Shown here in pieces: positions 60,101-64,000 of a stretch of DNA of 64,000 bases. The notes under the pieces are model-generated. The model worked only from the letters and a program-made list of their open reading frames with translations, made no database searches and was not told the origin of the DNA. The stretch comes from Lunularia cruciata. Taxonomy: Eukaryota; Streptophyta; Marchantiopsida; Lunulariales; Lunulariaceae. The first letter of the stretch is position 1. Each line of letters starts with the position of its first letter. The stretch is from contig OX419756.1 in assembly GCA_948567375.1 (NCBI GenBank), positions 22,794,552 through 22,858,551 on the forward strand, in the 5' to 3' direction. Made by a program: the position numbers and the translations under genes.

Positions 60101-62440
60101 TGACCTTACTCTTGATGATATATTAGATGTTGAGCGCTAGTCTCACATAGTGGTAGGGGTGGTAGTGATAAGTCACCTATGGTAATGGTGAACCTTGTTC
60201 TATAGCCTAGAGTCACTTGACCTGCACTCATTAATTTCCCAAGCTACCATGCTTTTCAAGAGAGAGGTCTTGGAATTTTTTGTCTCATAATTACAACAAT
60301 TGGTGGAACCCAACGCCAATGAGAGAGAGTGAGCAATATGTTTCTATATTTGTACGATTACCATTTTAATAGTGTCAAAGGCATCTAGGCATAAAGTGTT
60401 AGGTCAAGCTATGGACTTGAACTATTTGACCTAGATTGTTAGTCTTAGATTGGTTGATCATGGTCAAATAAGCTCCATAGGCATCACCACTTGGATGCTT
60501 GTGAGCTCAATACCTTTTGAGATGATTTAGGCATATGTTGGGGGTGATAGATCAAGTGGACACAATATTCTTAGGACACAAATGGTGACTACTAGTGAGA
60601 GTGATCTACTTGGAGTACATCCATGTTAACATGGTCTACTTGGGTTACACTCTTGGTCTACTTGAGATGTAGCTTAAAGACATGTGGAGATTGCAACCAG
60701 TTGAGGGAAGTTTCCGCTTTGAGGTTGGAGAACCTAGTGATCAAAGGCATGATACCATCACTCCCTAGGGTGAATTGTAGCAGCAAGTTGATGCATCTTC
60801 CACTTATACATCAATTATATAGGATACATAGGAGCCAAAAATGAAACCCAAGCTTACAAGAAAAAAATATGTTGAGTTTGGAGGTTTTTGAGTAGTTACA
60901 TAAGTTGTTTTACCTTTCGTATGAAGAATTTGGGTGCTCTAAAATGACATGGTATTTTGATTGAGCTAAATAGTGATACTTAGTATTTTGACATCCCTAC
61001 AAATATAATGGTATGGAAGAGCCTTGATTTAGAGCCAAAATAGAGACCTTTTTGAGGATAGTTTTGTGGAATTTTCACATGGAGAGTATCTTTCAACTAC
61101 AATGATGCTAACCAAGAAGGATATGCATGGAAACAACACAAATAAGCAGATATGTGGTGATTATTGTCTTATCAACCAACATACTAGTGCTGATTGGTCT
61201 ACTATGAATACATTAAAGGAGATCTTTGATATGATTGGGCATGTAAAGGTCTTTAGTACTTTGGATTTGTAAGCAAGATATCAAAAATTGCTAATCAAGG
61301 AGGAGTACAAGTCCAAGATAACATTTTGGGTTATTGATCCTCATGTTAAGGATGTATTACATCAATCGAGGTTTTTACCATTTGGGTTAAAGAATTTCAT
61401 TGCAAAGTTTTAGAAGGTCATAGACTAGATCCTAGCAAGATTGGAATTTTCTTGGTGTTATATGACTTTTTATCTATATCACTACTAGGAAAGGGCATGA
61501 GAGATATTTGTTGGAGGTGTTTGAGGGATCAAGATCTAATGGATTCAAGTTACATCTTGGGAAATGTTGATTCATCCATAAATAGGTTGAGTATTTAGGT
61601 CACACTATCTACCTTGGTAGACTTGGTGTTTAGTAGACTAAGCTAGAGGTTATTGCACGTATTGCCTATGATGTGAGAAAAATGCAAGCATTTCTTGGGT
61701 TGGCAAACTTCTATGGCCAATATGTTAGAGAATTTAGTATTATTACCAAGACCTTGATGAAGCTAACCAAGCTTATGCAAGAGTGGTGTTGAGGAGATGA
61801 GCAAGAGAGAGCTTTTATAAAATGTAAGGAGAGATTGATATCTACTCCTATTCTTAGGAGACCAATCCAAGGATAACCATTACAAGTTCACCTTGAATAA
61901 AGTTAGTTGGGGCTTAAAGTAGTGCACATTCAATAGGATGATAAGTGGAAGGAGTTTGTGGTGGCCTATGCTAGTTGCTCCAAGAATTCAGTGAAAGTGA
62001 AGTATAATCCATGTGAGGGAGAATACTTGGCAGCAATGTGGATAACAACACATTTTAATGTTACTTTTTTTCTAATCTATTCATTCTTATTATTGATCAT
62101 CAACCACTAAAGTGGTTGATAGAGTTTGATAAGCTTTCAAGGAAGGTTGCATGATGAGCTCTAATTTTATAAGAGTATGATTTCACAATATTCATAGACC
62201 TAAAGTGGTGAACCATGACACAAATGGGTTGAATGGAAACCCATGTACCAACCAACAAGATCAAACTGGAACACATTGGCATGGTAAGATAAACAAGGAG
62301 ATATGGCCAAGTTGGCATGCATCTAATTCTATATTTATATTGTTTGAAGCTCTTATGGTATCTCTCTCAGTACAAACAAAAGGAGTTGTTGAGGTGAAGT
62401 TAGCAAGACATTCATGATGATATCTTGGTGATGGACTAAA
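57200..62440 (+). mobile_element. Element C: heavily decayed gypsy retroelement of a third lineage
   Basis: Plus-strand relic without complete LTRs. In order: a degenerate zinc-knuckle region (YHRSGHTSYQCF near 57895-57940); protease-like sequence with LLISGAMLYPMGFNINYWKE and SAGWQ (59040-59135); RT with TMMLTKKDMHGNNTNKQICGDY, FSTLDL and FLPFGLKNF (about 61095-61400); RNase H with QERAF, STPILRRPIQG, FVVAYASCSKNS, a CEGEYLAAMW block and DHQPLKWL (61800-62115), then NPCTNQQDQTGTHWHGK (62240-62290). These blocks suit a gypsy lineage different from A and B. Integrase was not found. Frames shift repeatedly. Confidence 0.7.
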
Positions 62441-62549
62441 AGACTTGTAAAAGATTGAAGAGAGAAATAAGAGAATGGAAGACCAGATCACATTGGGACT
62501 CTTGAATGAAATAAACTCTAAATAACTAGCATGAGTTTGGGCTTTGATA

Positions 62550-62700
62550 TTATAGGAATATATAAGACTCTTGGGAAGCTTCTTAAAAGTCACTTTCTAG
62601 AGTGCAAGGTAAGCTAGAACTTAAATTTCACCTTCACCTTCAATTTCAGCTAGAAGGAAGCTTCTCAAGAGGCTTCCTTCTAAATGCTATCGCAATGAAT
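62550..62700 (+). repeat. LTR-like fragment with GAAGCTTC motifs, related to the element B LTR
   Basis: gggaagcttctt, ctagaaggaagcttctcaag and ggcttcc recur in the same order as in the element B LTR (compare 40655-40792), with tttctagagtgcaaggtaagctag between. No ends or target duplication are visible. It may be the 3' LTR remnant of element C or an independent fragment. Confidence 0.5.
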
Positions 62701-62709
62701 TGTTTGGTC

Positions 62710-64000
62710 TCAAGGGTGCATTGGGCACCTAGCTGCTCGTGCTTAGGTTGCTCTACTTGTCAATGTCTCAAGCTCATTGTAGCCTGACGTTGTACCTACT
62801 ACTATATGGATGCCATGATCATTCTTGATGGAGCAATTTGCCTACAATGGCTCCTGATGGTAGGCTCTTCTTAAGGGCTTGCTATGTTGAATTCTACGGG
62901 TTAACGTTGATCTTCATGCATCGCTAGGGACTGTTCATGCTCTGTTATTATTTGGGTTTGTATTCTTTAGATCTGGTGGGGTCTGTATTACAAGCCACAA
63001 GTTGTTTGGTCAGACTCAACCTAGTGCTACCAGGTTTGTGGTATGTATAGTCTAAAGAAACCGGACTGAAAACACCCATGACAAAATTCCCTTTCACATG
63101 TCACTCCTTATTGGAAAAGAACTAGATAGATTCAACAACACCAAGAATCATGAATGCTCACCAAAGATCAAGCGCCACAATGTCCACCTCCAATTGATGA
63201 AACCAAGTAGCTTTAGACCAAGAAAATGACCTCTTTGAAGGTCTCAACAACTATTCAATAAGAAAGAAATGATCCCATTACAACTAACTTCTTACACTCA
63301 GAAATCCCTTCACCTTGCTTGCAGATTGTCCCATCCTCTGTCCTCTGGAAAGTAGTTCTCCCACTTTCCCTCCTTTCTTGCTTCTTTTTCTTCTTGAAAA
63401 ACTCTTCTCCTACCTCTTTGATTTTCATGTTTGGCCCTCCTTCAATCCTCAACTTCTCCTTGCTGTTCCTGACTGAACTCCCTTCCAATACTCCTTGCCA
63501 ATAGTTCCTTGTTTGATATTTTGAACCCTCCCTTGTTCTTGACTGACTGAATGAATCTGCTATCTCTATTTCCTAAAATTCCTTCTTCCTTGATTCACTC
63601 TTTGATAGACATGTGCCTTCACCATGCATTTCCCAATCTCCCTATGTTACTCTTGACTCTTTGTATCTGCAGCCTTGGTTTTTCCTCCATTTGGTGCATT
63701 TAAACCCTTCCATTGTTTTCCTTGACCTTTCGCTAACCCTTCTCCTTTTGATCATTCACACTTTCATCAACAAGAAAACCCACTACTCCAGTGCTGGCCA
63801 GATTATTGGCCACAAAGTCAAACAAGAACTGTAAGGGCCACATTCTATGAGCTCTTTAGGGGAGAGTCCATACTAAAAATGAAGACTTTTTGTGAAGTGA
63901 CTCATTGAATGTCTGCCAATAGTAAGTTCAATTGCCCAAGGTTTGTGTCTCTTTGGTGTGGCACCGTAGATAGATATGCTCAAGAATCCTCAATCTTCAG
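62710..64000. other. No gene recognised
   Basis: Short ORFs only, none with a recognisable domain. CT-rich stretches at 63340-63780. Confidence 0.5.

Overview
The window looks like a nuclear chromosome segment of a land plant. One spliced plant-specific gene (a CASP-like membrane protein) sits in a CpG-containing, apparently unique island at about 19-31 kb. Both sides are AT-rich, CpG-poor sequence built largely from nested and decayed transposable elements. I could not fix the species. The gene content and the retroelement families would suit a seedless plant (moss, liverwort, fern or lycophyte), but that is a guess.

Layout. 1-3.5 kb: AT-rich, no gene, one piece of a dispersed repeat. 3.5-4.5 kb: decayed Myb/SANT-like ORF, then a 10-bp periodic minisatellite and an (AT)n tract. 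5.6-7.7 kb: decayed minus-strand coding relics, one of them a coiled coil widened by a (GA)n microsatellite. 9.4-11.4 kb: PIF/Harbinger transposase relic split by a solo LTR. 11.5-18.1 kb: nearly complete Ty3/gypsy chromovirus (element A, minus strand) with 740-bp LTRs, a 5-bp target duplication, PBS, PPT, two leader ORFs, gag and pol. 25.5-26.7 kb: the intact CASP-like gene (minus strand, three exons, 184 aa). 32.7-35.4 kb: hAT transposase relic beside a perfect 49-bp palindrome. 37.3-38.4 kb: second PIF/Harbinger relic. 40.5-47.0 kb: second chromovirus (element B, plus strand), decayed, carrying a nested solo LTR of the element A family and heat-shock-element-like motifs in its LTRs. 47.1-48.0 kb: second Myb/SANT-like relic. 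51.1-51.6 kb: an old solo LTR. 54.2-54.8 kb: a 175-bp tandem duplication and a tRNA-derived, SINE-like sequence. 55.1-57.1 kb: truncated copy of element A. 57.2-62.4 kb: decayed gypsy element of a third lineage, followed by an LTR-like piece with the same GAAGCTTC motifs as element B. 62.7-64 kb: nothing recognised.

How the parts relate. The CASP-like gene is the only feature I would call a functioning host gene. Element A is recent by eye (its LTRs differ at roughly 2% of sites), and its breaks are mostly stops of the kind cytosine deamination produces. The most interesting observation is that elements A and B, two distinct chromoviruses, both carry a small ORF of about 70 codons between the primer-binding site and gag. 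The encoded proteins share a motif with identical 21-residue spacing. The ORF is present twice in tandem in A and once in B, and in both elements the last copy ends exactly 33 nt before the gag ATG. The second is the cluster of heat-shock-factor-type sites upstream of the TATA box in element B's LTRs.
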